A model generated the notes under the pieces. That model had not been told where the DNA came from. It worked only from the letters and a program-made list of their open reading frames with translations, and searched no databases. DNA of 64,000 bases. It comes from JALJPB01 sp963933115. GTDB lineage: Bacteria; Pseudomonadota; Gammaproteobacteria; Enterobacterales; Alteromonadaceae. The DNA lies in NCBI GenBank assembly GCA_963933115.1, contig CAWVSL010000002.1, forward strand, positions 1 through 64,000. The letters are read 5' to 3'. Position numbers and translations under genes: made by a program. Every line of letters begins with the position of its first letter. The first letter of the stretch is position 1. This document shows, piece by piece, positions 36,167-45,191 of the stretch.

Positions 36167-36487
36167 TTAAGATTGCTCCATTATACATTTTAACGGGTGC
36201 TGATTTTCTTTCGAATAATGTAAGACTTGCTGTACTTTTGTTTCAGCAACCTCAGCACTATAATTACCACATACTGCTTTTCCCTTGTAATGAATAGTTA
36301 ACATAATATCAGTGGCATTATCTCCATTCATATAAAAAAAACGTTGTAATACATCAGTTACAAAATCCATTGGTGTAAAATCATCATTAAGTAAAATCAC
36401 ATTATACATTGATGGTGGTTTTAACTTATCTTTAAGTTCTTCTTCAATGGTTTCTTGGTTTTCTAATTGTTCTTTCCAGTTACTCAT
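36167..36487 (-). CDS. clpS: ATP-dependent Clp protease adaptor ClpS
   Basis: A 106-aa adaptor that binds N-terminal Leu, Phe, Trp or Tyr and delivers substrates to ClpA. Signature YNVILLNDDFTPMDFVTDVL (about 29-48; N and D residues pocket the N-degron) and the later KGKAVCG. Operon with clpA, divergent from cspD as in E. coli. Confidence 0.96.
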   Translation of the reverse strand: MSNWKEQLENQETIEEELKDKLKPPSMYNVILLNDDFTPMDFVTDVLQRFFYMNGDNATDIMLTIHYKGKAVCGNYSAEVAETKVQQVLHYSKENQHPLKCIMEQS

Positions 36488-36719
36488 ATTTCTATATTAG
36501 ACTCTAAGGATTATTTTTGCTGATACTTTTAATTATAAAACTGATAAAAATATATCAATATTTATTAAAATCATCTTGATTATTTCAATAAACTATCTAC
36601 GATTTAATAAGTGGCTAATATTTAGTCGCTCAGCTTGTTGTAAATACCAATTTTACTATTGGGTTAAATAGCTCTTACAGCATACCTAAATACTGATGGA
36701 ATTAGAAGGAACTAGATGT

Positions 36720-36941
36720 ATGGCTCATGGAACAGTTAAATGGTTTAATAACGCAAAGGGTTTTGGCTTTATTCGTCCAGAAAGTGGTGGTGAAGATATA
36801 TTTGCCCATTACTCTACTATTGAAATGGAAGGATACAGAACATTAAAGGCTGGACAAGATGTCCATTACGAGCTTAATGAAGGTCCCAAAGGAGATCATG
36901 CGGCAAGCATAAAACCTAAAGAAGATAATATAAGCGAATAA
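36720..36941 (+). CDS. cspD: Cold-shock-domain protein CspD
   Basis: A 73-aa single-stranded nucleic-acid-binding protein. RNP1-type KGFGFIRP and RNP2-type DIFAHYST motifs, with the CspD-specific IEMEGYRTLKAGQDVHYEL run. In E. coli CspD inhibits replication in stationary phase and is degraded by Lon. Start set by AAGGAA before MAHGTVKW; an in-frame ATG at 36696 lies before that ribosome site. Divergent from clpSA. Confidence 0.95.
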   Translation: MAHGTVKWFNNAKGFGFIRPESGGEDIFAHYSTIEMEGYRTLKAGQDVHYELNEGPKGDHAASIKPKEDNISE

Positions 36942-36971
36942 TCATCCTAATATTAGGTATACAATTCAATT

Positions 36972-36999
36972 AAAAACACAGTATTTACACTGTGTTTTT
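36972..36999. terminator. Bidirectional terminator between cspD and icd
   Basis: AAAAACACAGT pairs with ACTGTGTTTTT around six bases; the A and T arms serve both convergent genes. Confidence 0.88.
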
Positions 37000-37056
37000 G
37001 ATTTTATCAACAACTCAACAAAATACTAACCCACGTATAATAAAATAATAATTCAT

Positions 37057-38307
37057 CTACATATGGTCAATAATACAATCACCAAATTCAGAACACGACA
37101 CCAGCGTGGCATCATCCATTAATCGCTCAAAGTCATAGGTCACTGTTTTAGCACCAATGGCACCTGACATACCTTTAAGTAATAAATTTGCCGCTTCTGT
37201 CCAGCCCATATGTCGTAACATCATTTCAGCAGATAAAATAACCGAACCAGGATTGACTTTATTTTGGCCTGCATATTTTGGTGCTGTTCCATGAGTTGCC
37301 TCAAATATAGCTAATTCATCATTTAAATTAGCACCCGGCGCAATTCCAATACCACCAACTTGGGCAGCTAGTGCGTCTGATAAATAATCACCATTAAGGT
37401 TTAATGTTGCGATAACGCTATACTCTGCAGGTCTCAATAATATTTGCTGTAACATCGCATCGGCAATAACATCTTTAATGATGATTTCTTTACCCGTGTT
37501 TGGGTTTGTTAAAATGCACCAAGGTCCACCATTTAATAAATCAGCACCAAATTCCTCACGAGCAAGTTCATAACCCCAATCTTTAAAAGCACCCTCGGTA
37601 AACTTCATAATATTACCTTTGTGCACTAAAGTGACTGACTCGCGATCATTATCTATAGCATATTGAATAGCTTGACGAACTAGGCGTTGTGTCCCCTCTT
37701 TTGATACCGGTTTTATACCAATACCACAATTTTCAGTAAAACGGATTTTAGTTACCCCCATTTCTTGGGTTAAAAAATCAATGACTTTTTGGGCTGACTC
37801 AGTTCCTGCTTGGTATTCAATACCGGCATAAATATCTTCAGAGTTTTCACGAAAGATGACCATATCAACGGCACTTGGGTTTTTAACAGGACTCGGTACG
37901 CCAGTAAACCACTGCACAGGACGCTGACAAACATATAGATCAAGAATTTGCCTCAATGCAACATTTAATGAACGCATACCACCACCAACCGGTGTGGTCA
38001 GCGGGCCTTTAATGCCAACTTTGTATTCTTTGAACATTTCAAGGGTTTCATCTGGTAACCAGGTCTCAGAGTCATAAACTTGCGTCGCCTTCTCTCCTGC
38101 ATAAACTTCCATCCACTCAATTTTTCTTGTTTGCCCATATGATTTTTCTACTGCTGCATTTACGACTTTAATCATCTCAGGGGTAACATCGATGCCGATA
38201 CCGTCACCTTCTATGAAAGGGATAATCGGATTATTAGGGACAAATAACTTGCCTTTATCACAAGTGATTTTTTCACCTTTATTTGGAATAGAAACCTTAG
38301 TTGACAT
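37057..38307 (-). CDS. icd: NADP-dependent isocitrate dehydrogenase, homodimeric type
   Basis: A 416-aa enzyme, the same length as E. coli Icd, converting isocitrate to 2-oxoglutarate in the citric-acid cycle. Motifs: FIEGDGIGIDVTPEM, the phosphorylatable Ser region DLYVCQRPVQWFTGVPSPVK, NLNGDYLSDALAAQVGGIG and the NADP-binding EATHGTAPKYAGQ. AGGAGA six bases before the ATG. Follows the monomeric isozyme gene on the same strand after a terminator, so the two are probably transcribed separately. Confidence 0.96.
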   Translation of the reverse strand: MSTKVSIPNKGEKITCDKGKLFVPNNPIIPFIEGDGIGIDVTPEMIKVVNAAVEKSYGQTRKIEWMEVYAGEKATQVYDSETWLPDETLEMFKEYKVGIKGPLTTPVGGGMRSLNVALRQILDLYVCQRPVQWFTGVPSPVKNPSAVDMVIFRENSEDIYAGIEYQAGTESAQKVIDFLTQEMGVTKIRFTENCGIGIKPVSKEGTQRLVRQAIQYAIDNDRESVTLVHKGNIMKFTEGAFKDWGYELAREEFGADLLNGGPWCILTNPNTGKEIIIKDVIADAMLQQILLRPAEYSVIATLNLNGDYLSDALAAQVGGIGIAPGANLNDELAIFEATHGTAPKYAGQNKVNPGSVILSAEMMLRHMGWTEAANLLLKGMSGAIGAKTVTYDFERLMDDATLVSCSEFGDCIIDHM

Positions 38308-38630
38308 AGAAATCTCCTAGCAGAAAGTATTTTAACTACAGATGTATAAACAAAGTAAATCATAAAAAGCAATTACACTAGTTACATTGAGATTATAATC
38401 ACTATAAACAATATAAATGATGTTTGAATAAATAACACTAGTAAAACATCAATTTATAATAGGAAGCCATTGTTTGCCATTTAGGTAGCTATATAAATTA
38501 ATTTGTCGTTATTAGTCTAAAGGTATGGAATGAGATATTTTGAGGGGGATTTAGTCTGATGCAGATTGATATAAAAAGGGCCAAGTAATAAAACTTAGCC
38601 CTTGATAAAAAAATCAACTGTGATTGATTA
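38308..38630. other. Intergenic region between the two isocitrate dehydrogenase genes
   Basis: 323 bp without a gene. It contains the terminator of the monomeric isozyme (38573-38603) and, nearer 38308, the leader of icd with a strong AGGAGA site. A TATAAT on the minus strand near 38393-38398 is a candidate -10 with no good -35. Confidence 0.6.
38573..38603 (-). terminator. Terminator after the monomeric isocitrate dehydrogenase gene
   Basis: AAGGGCCAAG (38576-38585) pairs with CTTAGCCCTT (38594-38603) with one mismatch and an 8-base loop; the minus strand continues in T. Confidence 0.82.
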
Positions 38631-40880
38631 TTATAATAAAATTTCTAAAATAAAGTTAAAGGTATTACTCGGACGCATAAATCGAGTAGCCAATGTATTG
38701 TCAGGTAAATAATAACCCAAAATATCACCTGGCTTGCCCTGAGCTTCATTTAGTTCAGCAACAATTTTATCTTCATGTTTGCCTAACGCTTTAGCAACAG
38801 CAAAGAAACTCATTTTCAAATCTTCATCTAGTGATTGCTCAGCAAGCGCCTGGGCCCAATAAAGGGCTAAATAGAAGTGGCTACCACGGTTATCTAACTC
38901 ACCTACTCTTCGCGATGGTGACTTGTTATTTTCTAAGAATATGCCCGTAGCTGAATCTAATGTGTCAGCAAGAATTTGGGCTTTAGCGTTACCTGTAGTT
39001 ATACTTAAATGCTCTAGTGATGCAGCAAGAGCTAAAAACTCACCTAAAGAGTCCCAACGTAGGTGATTTTCTTTTTCAAATTGTTGAACATGTTTTGGCG
39101 CTGAACCACCGGCTCCTGTTTCAAATAATCCCCCCCCATTCATTAATGGAACGATTGATAGCATTTTAGCACTAGTGCCTAATTCCAAAATTGGGAATAA
39201 GTCAGTTAAGTAATCACGTAAAACATTACCCGTAACAGATATAGTGTCTTCACCTTTAGCAATACGGGCTAATGATAATTGACATGCCTCAACAGGACTT
39301 AATATTTGGATATCTAAGCCGGTAGTATCATGGTCGGGTAAATAGGTTTTTACTTTATCAATAATTTGACGATCGTGAGAACGATTGCCGTCTAACCAAA
39401 AAATAGTAGGTACATTAGTCGCACGTGCACGGGAAACCGCTAATTTAACCCAGTCTTGAATTGGCGCATCTTTGACTTGGCACATTCTCCAGATATCACC
39501 TTCGGCAACTTTATGCTCGAGCAAAGTTTTACCATTGGCATCAACAACACGAACGCTACCTTTGCCAGTTATAACAAATGTTTTATCGTGAGAACCATAC
39601 TCTTCAGCTTTTTGTGCCATTAAACCAACATTTGGTACTGTACCCATGGTCGTTGGATCAAAAGCCCCGTTTTCTTTACAAAAGTCTATAACTGTTTGAA
39701 AAACACCTGCATAACAACGATCAGGGATCATTGCTTTAGTATCTTTTAACTGTCCAGTTGGTCCCCACATCATACCTGATGAACGTAAGGTCGCTGGCAT
39801 AGATGCATCAATAATGATGTCGCTTGGTACATGTAAGTTAGTAATACCTTTGTCAGAGTCAACCATGGCAAGTTCGGGTTGGCTAAGATAAACAGCAGAC
39901 AAATCAGCTTTAATCGCTTGCTGTTTTGCTTCAGGTAAACGAACTATTTTGGCGTAAACATCACCAATACCATTATTAGCATCGACCCCTAGTTGTGAAA
40001 AAGTCTCCGCATATTTTTCAAATACCTCTGCATAATATACTTTGACTGCATGACCAAATATAATAGGGTCAGACACTTTCATCATGGTCGCTTTTAAATG
40101 CAGTGATAATAAAACATCTTCATCTTTAGCTTTATTAATTTCTGTTTGATAAAAATCGACAAGTGCCGATTTACTTAACACAGCAGCGTCAATCACTTCA
40201 CCACTAAGAAGCTCTAGGTGTTCTTTTAAAACTTTTGTTGAGCCCTCTTCGCTAACAAATTCAATTTTTACGCTAGTTGCATTGGCAAGGGTAATAGATT
40301 GTTCACTTGAATAAAAATCACCATTTGACATACTTGCCACATGTGATTTAGACGTTTTAGACCAAGCTCCCATGGAGTGAGGATTATTTTTAACATATTT
40401 TTTAACTGAAGCAGGCGCACGACGATCTGAATTACCTTCTCGTAAAACAGGGTTTACCGCACTACCCTTAATTTTATCATAAGTATATTTAATCGATTGT
40501 TCTGCATCATTTTGAGGTTCTTCGGGATAGTTTGGTAATTCATACCCTTTTGCTTGTAATTCTTTAATTGCAATTTGCAGTTGAGGAACGGATGCACTAA
40601 TGTTCGGTAATTTAATAATATTAGCATCAGCTTGCGTTGCCAAAACACCTAATTCAGCAAGTGCGTCATCTATACGTTGCTCTTTTGTTAAATATTTAGG
40701 AAAATTAGCAATAATTCTACCTGCTAAAGAAATATCGCGCGTTTCAACATTAATTCCAGAAGATGCGGTATACGCTTGTATAATGGGTAATAATGAGTGC
40801 GTAGCTAACGCTGGGGCTTCGTCGGTTACAGTATAGATAATTTTTGATGCGTTTGATGCGTTTGATGAATTAGTGCTCAT
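38631..40880 (-). CDS. icd: NADP-dependent isocitrate dehydrogenase, monomeric type
   Basis: A 749-aa single-chain isocitrate dehydrogenase unrelated in sequence to the 416-aa enzyme. Family segments include IIYTVTDEAPALATHSLLPI, EGNSDRRAPASVK, HLKATMMKVSDPIIFGHAVK, DASMPATLRSSGMMWGP and RGSHFYLALYWAQALA. In Colwellia maris the equivalent IDH-II is thermolabile and cold-induced. The published CCAAT element of that promoter is not found exactly here; CCAAAT occurs about 40 bp before the ATG (minus strand, 40922-40927). Confidence 0.96.
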   Translation of the reverse strand: MSTNSSNASNASKIIYTVTDEAPALATHSLLPIIQAYTASSGINVETRDISLAGRIIANFPKYLTKEQRIDDALAELGVLATQADANIIKLPNISASVPQLQIAIKELQAKGYELPNYPEEPQNDAEQSIKYTYDKIKGSAVNPVLREGNSDRRAPASVKKYVKNNPHSMGAWSKTSKSHVASMSNGDFYSSEQSITLANATSVKIEFVSEEGSTKVLKEHLELLSGEVIDAAVLSKSALVDFYQTEINKAKDEDVLLSLHLKATMMKVSDPIIFGHAVKVYYAEVFEKYAETFSQLGVDANNGIGDVYAKIVRLPEAKQQAIKADLSAVYLSQPELAMVDSDKGITNLHVPSDIIIDASMPATLRSSGMMWGPTGQLKDTKAMIPDRCYAGVFQTVIDFCKENGAFDPTTMGTVPNVGLMAQKAEEYGSHDKTFVITGKGSVRVVDANGKTLLEHKVAEGDIWRMCQVKDAPIQDWVKLAVSRARATNVPTIFWLDGNRSHDRQIIDKVKTYLPDHDTTGLDIQILSPVEACQLSLARIAKGEDTISVTGNVLRDYLTDLFPILELGTSAKMLSIVPLMNGGGLFETGAGGSAPKHVQQFEKENHLRWDSLGEFLALAASLEHLSITTGNAKAQILADTLDSATGIFLENNKSPSRRVGELDNRGSHFYLALYWAQALAEQSLDEDLKMSFFAVAKALGKHEDKIVAELNEAQGKPGDILGYYLPDNTLATRFMRPSNTFNFILEILL

Positions 40881-41055
40881 TTACTTTCCTAATTTTATTA
40901 GCTAAATACAAGTGAATTATTATTTGGATTAATACTTGAGATATTCACTTAATATCATAAATATTTATTTTTTCGCGCCGAGATAATAGCGGAAATGAGT
41001 AGATATTGACAGCTAAAAACTAAAACACTTATCTATTTATATAAGGTGATTTGAA

Positions 41056-41670
41056 GTGATCGTTAAGAAAAACAAAGAACAAACAAGACCTAAGGTAGGT
41101 CTTAAGCAAAGAAATCGACCTGTAATAAAGGATCGGAAAATTGTGTTGTTTAATAAACCATTTGACGTTTTATGCCAGTTTACTGATGACCAAGATCGTC
41201 GTACTTTACAAGATTTCATACCTATAAAAGAAGTGTATGCCGCAGGTCGATTAGATAGAGATAGTGAAGGATTATTGCTATTGACTAACGATGGTCAATT
41301 ACAAAATAAACTCGCCAACCCCAAACATAAGACAGATAAAACTTATTGGGTGCAGGTTGAAGGTTCTCCAAGTCATAGTGATTTGATAAAGCTTCGTCAA
41401 GGAGTAGAACTTAAAGATGGACCAACATTACCCGCTAAAGTATCAATAATTACTGAACCTGATATATGGCAACGTATTCCTCCTATTAGAGAAAGAGCAA
41501 ATATTCCTACAACATGGTTATCTATTACCATCAATGAAGGCCGTAATCGCCAAGTTAGGCGTATGACAGCTAATCTGGGCTTTCCAACGCTAAGACTTAT
41601 TAGATATAGTATTGGCAGTTGGACCTTGGAAAATATAGAGATAGGCCAATATAAGCAAATTGACCTGTAA
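41056..41670 (+). CDS. rluE: 23S rRNA pseudouridine(2457) synthase
   Basis: A 204-aa RsuA-family pseudouridine synthase matching E. coli RluE: IVLFNKPFDVLCQFTD, catalytic Asp67 in AAGRLDRDSEGLLLLTNDG, KTYWVQVEG, NPPIRER-like IPPIRERANIPTTWL and EGRNRQVRRMTA. It lacks the N-terminal S4 domain. Start is GTG; a basic N-terminal tail of about 25 residues precedes the core. Divergent from the monomeric icd. Confidence 0.95.
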   Translation: MIVKKNKEQTRPKVGLKQRNRPVIKDRKIVLFNKPFDVLCQFTDDQDRRTLQDFIPIKEVYAAGRLDRDSEGLLLLTNDGQLQNKLANPKHKTDKTYWVQVEGSPSHSDLIKLRQGVELKDGPTLPAKVSIITEPDIWQRIPPIRERANIPTTWLSITINEGRNRQVRRMTANLGFPTLRLIRYSIGSWTLENIEIGQYKQIDL

Positions 41671-41788
41671 TAATTAAAATTATGTCGCTAAAAGCGAATT
41701 AAAGTATTTTTGATCTATGACCAGACTTTGGTGCGTGCTACAATTTCGCGCCTTTTTTCCAGATTATACGTATATAAGATTTAGATTA

Positions 41789-42985
41789 ATGACAACAGTT
41801 TCTCAGACCTCATCTAGCGCTTATGCCAATTATTGCGCTGACAAAACACCTTCGCAAACAAAGGTGATTGTTGGCATGTCAGGTGGTGTAGACTCCTCTG
41901 TTTCAGCACATTTATTGATTGAACAAGGCTATCAAGTTGAAGGTCTGTTCATGAAGAATTGGGAAGAGGATGATACCGATGAATATTGTGCAGCGGCACA
42001 AGATTTAAAAGATGCGCAAGCAATTTGTGACAAACTTGGTATAAAATTACACACCATCAATTTTGCAACAGAATACTGGGACAATGTATTTGAGTATTTT
42101 TTAGCTGAATATAAAGCTGGACGTACCCCTAATCCTGATATTATGTGTAATAAAGAAATCAAGTTTAAAGCATTCTTAGAGTTCGCTTGTGAAGACTTAG
42201 GCGCAGACTTTATTGCGACCGGTCATTATGTTCAAAGAGAGCTTCGTATTGACAGCAATCATATCCAAAGCTGGACTATGATTCGTGGCTTAGATTCTAA
42301 CAAAGATCAAAGCTACTTTTTATATACACTTAATGAAAAACAACTTGCCCATACCCTATTTCCTGTTGGCCATATTGATAAACCTGAGGTTAGAGCAATT
42401 GCCGAAAAGGCAGGGTTAGTTACTCACAACAAAAAAGATAGCACGGGTATCTGTTTTATTGGCGAACGTAAGTTTAAAGACTTTCTAGGACAATACTTAC
42501 CGGCTCAACCCGGTATTATCGAGTCGAGTGATGGTGAAGAAATTGGCCATCATGAAGGGTTGATGTACCACACCCTTGGTCAAAGAAAAGGGCTTCGCAT
42601 TGGTGGTTTAGCTAACAGTGGCGAAGAGCCTTGGTATGTTGTTGAAAAAGATTTATTGAGGAATGTATTAATTGTCGGTCAAGGTCATCATCATCCCCGT
42701 TTATTTTCAAAGGGGTTAATTGCTAATCAATTACATTGGGTTAATCGACTAGCTTTATCAGAACCATTGATGTGCACAGTTAAAACTCGTTACCGACAAG
42801 AAGACGTTGCCTGCACAGTGACCCCTATTATAAGTAATGGTCTAAACGATGAGGGTTCCTTAAGTGATGAATATGAAATTATATTTGATATACAACAAAG
42901 TTCGGTTACACCCGGGCAATCTGTTGTTTTTTATCAAAATGATGTTTGCTTAGGTGGTGGAATTATTAATACATTAATTCGATAA
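41789..42985 (+). CDS. mnmA: tRNA-specific 2-thiouridylase MnmA
   Basis: About 398 aa. Thiolates U34 of tRNA Lys, Glu and Gln in the cytosol, with sulfur relayed by TusE. PP-loop SGGVDSS (31-37), catalytic cysteines C120 (PDIMCNKEIKF) and C222 (TGICFIGERKF). The open frame begins 24 codons earlier, but those codons look non-coding, and the ATG giving MTTVSQT fits the family length better (E. coli 368). First of the mnmA-hflD-purB series conserved in enterics. Confidence 0.95.
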   Translation: MTTVSQTSSSAYANYCADKTPSQTKVIVGMSGGVDSSVSAHLLIEQGYQVEGLFMKNWEEDDTDEYCAAAQDLKDAQAICDKLGIKLHTINFATEYWDNVFEYFLAEYKAGRTPNPDIMCNKEIKFKAFLEFACEDLGADFIATGHYVQRELRIDSNHIQSWTMIRGLDSNKDQSYFLYTLNEKQLAHTLFPVGHIDKPEVRAIAEKAGLVTHNKKDSTGICFIGERKFKDFLGQYLPAQPGIIESSDGEEIGHHEGLMYHTLGQRKGLRIGGLANSGEEPWYVVEKDLLRNVLIVGQGHHHPRLFSKGLIANQLHWVNRLALSEPLMCTVKTRYRQEDVACTVTPIISNGLNDEGSLSDEYEIIFDIQQSSVTPGQSVVFYQNDVCLGGGIINTLIR

Positions 42986-43038
42986 ACGCCATAACCAATA
43001 GAAATATACTACTAAAATTATTTGAGAAAACTTCAGTT

Positions 43039-43674
43039 ATGATCAAAGAACAAACATTAACTTTTGCGGTAATTTGTCAAGTGGCACAATTAATACAAAA
43101 TTTATCAAAAACAGGACAGGTTAACGAAGAAGACTTAACCGTTTTATTACGCAGTATTACGCTCACCTCTCCTGAAAACACATTAGAAGTATATGGTGGA
43201 AGTTTAAGTAATGTAAAGAGTGGTTTAGAACTTATAGTGACTCACTTAGGAGGTAAGTCACAACAAAGAGACCCTGAGTTCACTCGCTATATTGTGAGTT
43301 TATTAAACTTAGAACGACAACTAAATAAGAAGCCTAAACAATTAACTCTTTTAGGTGAACGTATTAATCAAACTAAACGACAACTTGAACATTTCACAAT
43401 AACTAGCGATACCTTATTGGCTAGTTTTGCCAGCATTTATAGCGATATCATTAGCCCTATAGGTACTCGTATTCAAGTGTCTGGTGAACCAAAAATTTTA
43501 AAACAAACAATTAACCAACATAAAATAAGATCATTATTACTCTCTGGCGTTCGCGCAGCAGTCTTATGGAGGCAAGTAGGAGGGCAAAGGCGAAAAATTT
43601 TATTTGGACGCACAAAAATAGTAGAATGTGCTGAGAAAATGCTTAAAGAAGCTAATAAAGAATTTACACAATAG
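43039..43674 (+). CDS. hflD: High-frequency lysogenization protein HflD homologue
   Basis: A 211-aa helical, membrane-associated protein. Sequence features of the family: ICQVAQLIQNLSKTGQ, the middle RYIVSLLNLERQL and C-terminal IRSLLLSGVRAAVLWRQVGGQRRKILFGR. In E. coli it interacts with phage lambda CII; its normal role is unclear. Location between mnmA and purB is as in E. coli. Confidence 0.94.
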   Translation: MIKEQTLTFAVICQVAQLIQNLSKTGQVNEEDLTVLLRSITLTSPENTLEVYGGSLSNVKSGLELIVTHLGGKSQQRDPEFTRYIVSLLNLERQLNKKPKQLTLLGERINQTKRQLEHFTITSDTLLASFASIYSDIISPIGTRIQVSGEPKILKQTINQHKIRSLLLSGVRAAVLWRQVGGQRRKILFGRTKIVECAEKMLKEANKEFTQ

Positions 43675-43729
43675 ATTTATCAAACACACAATTTTAATCT
43701 TTACTTAATATTTTTAATCAGGAATATCT

Positions 43730-45100
43730 ATGGAACTTTCAGCGTTAAGTGCTATATCACCAGTAGATGGTCGTTATGGTAGCAAAGTTAAATCATTACG
43801 ACCTATTTTTAGTGAATTTGGCTTAATTAAATACCGTGTTACCGTTGAAGTGCGTTGGTTACAAAAACTTGCTATTACGAGTAAAATCAATGAAGTCCCA
43901 GCCTTTAGCGATGACGCTAATGCTTTTCTTGACGCAATTGTTAAAGATTTTTCTGAAATCGATGCTCAACAAATAAAAGATATTGAAGCAACCACAAACC
44001 ATGATGTTAAGGCGGTTGAATATTTCCTAAAAGAAAAAATTGCGTCCATTCCAGAGTTACATGCAATTACCGAGTTTGTTCATTTTGCATGTACTTCTGA
44101 AGATATCAATAATTTATCTCATGGATTAATGCTAAAAGAATGTCGTGAAGCAGTTTTATTACCAGAAATGGATAAAATCCTTCTGGCAATTAAATCATTA
44201 GCCGTTGAATACAAGACAATCCCAATGATGTGTCGTACTCACGGACAACCCGCTTCACCGAGTACGCTTGGTAAAGAAATGGCTAACGTTTATGTTCGCC
44301 TACAACGTCAACGCCATCAGATTGCCAATGTTGAACTATTAGGTAAAATTAATGGTGCTGTAGGTAACTACAACGCTCACATTTCTGCTTACCCAGAAGT
44401 CGATTGGCACCAATTTGCTAATGAATTTGTCACTTCATTAGGTTTAAGTTGGAATGCATTTACCACACAAATTGAACCCCATGATTATATTGCTGAATTA
44501 TTTGATGCTATTTCACGCTTCAATACTATTTTAATTGATTTTGACCGTGATATCTGGGGCTACATTGCCATGGGACACTTCAAACAAAAAACAATTGCCG
44601 GCGAAATTGGCTCATCAACCATGCCTCATAAAGTCAATCCTATTGATTTTGAAAATTCAGAAGGTAATTTAGGCATCGCAAACGCTTTATTTACTCATTT
44701 ATCACAAAAACTTCCTATTTCTCGCTGGCAACGTGATTTAACTGACTCAACAGTATTACGTAATTTAGGCGTTGGTTTTGCCCATGGCTTAATTGCTTAT
44801 CAAGCCACATTAAAAGGTATTAGTAAGTTAAAAGTCAATGAAGCAAATTTACTCGATGAACTTGATCATAACTGGGAAGTATTAGCGGAACCAATACAAA
44901 CGGTAATGCGTCGTTATGGAATCGAAAAACCCTATGAAAAATTAAAAGAACTGACGCGTGGAAAACGTGTTGATGGTGACTCAATGCGTGAGTTTATTAT
45001 GACATTAGCACTTCCTGACGATGTTAAAACAGAGCTTTGTAAACTTACACCTGCGAGTTATATTGGTCGTGCCGTAGCATTTATTGATGAATTAAAATAA
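43730..45100 (+). CDS. purB: Adenylosuccinate lyase
   Basis: A 456-aa fumarase-superfamily enzyme (E. coli length 456) acting twice in AMP synthesis. Visible: SPVDGRYGSKV at the N terminus, the DINNLSHGL region, catalytic His in RTHGQPASPST and the superfamily signature SSTMPHKVNPIDFENSEGN. CAGGAATATCT precedes the ATG. A terminator follows, separating it from roxA. Confidence 0.97.
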   Translation: MELSALSAISPVDGRYGSKVKSLRPIFSEFGLIKYRVTVEVRWLQKLAITSKINEVPAFSDDANAFLDAIVKDFSEIDAQQIKDIEATTNHDVKAVEYFLKEKIASIPELHAITEFVHFACTSEDINNLSHGLMLKECREAVLLPEMDKILLAIKSLAVEYKTIPMMCRTHGQPASPSTLGKEMANVYVRLQRQRHQIANVELLGKINGAVGNYNAHISAYPEVDWHQFANEFVTSLGLSWNAFTTQIEPHDYIAELFDAISRFNTILIDFDRDIWGYIAMGHFKQKTIAGEIGSSTMPHKVNPIDFENSEGNLGIANALFTHLSQKLPISRWQRDLTDSTVLRNLGVGFAHGLIAYQATLKGISKLKVNEANLLDELDHNWEVLAEPIQTVMRRYGIEKPYEKLKELTRGKRVDGDSMREFIMTLALPDDVKTELCKLTPASYIGRAVAFIDELK

Positions 45101-45151
45101 ATATTATTTGATGACGTTATCGCCGAAGTCACCCTTATAGTTAACAAAAAT

Positions 45152-45177
45152 AAAGAAGGCTCCGGCCTTCTTTTTTT
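45152..45177 (+). terminator. Terminator after purB
   Basis: Perfect stem AAAGAAGGC / GCCTTCTTT with loop TCCG and continuing T-run; it ends 15 bp before the roxA start. Confidence 0.92.
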
Positions 45178-45191
45178 ATTAGGAATAAAAT

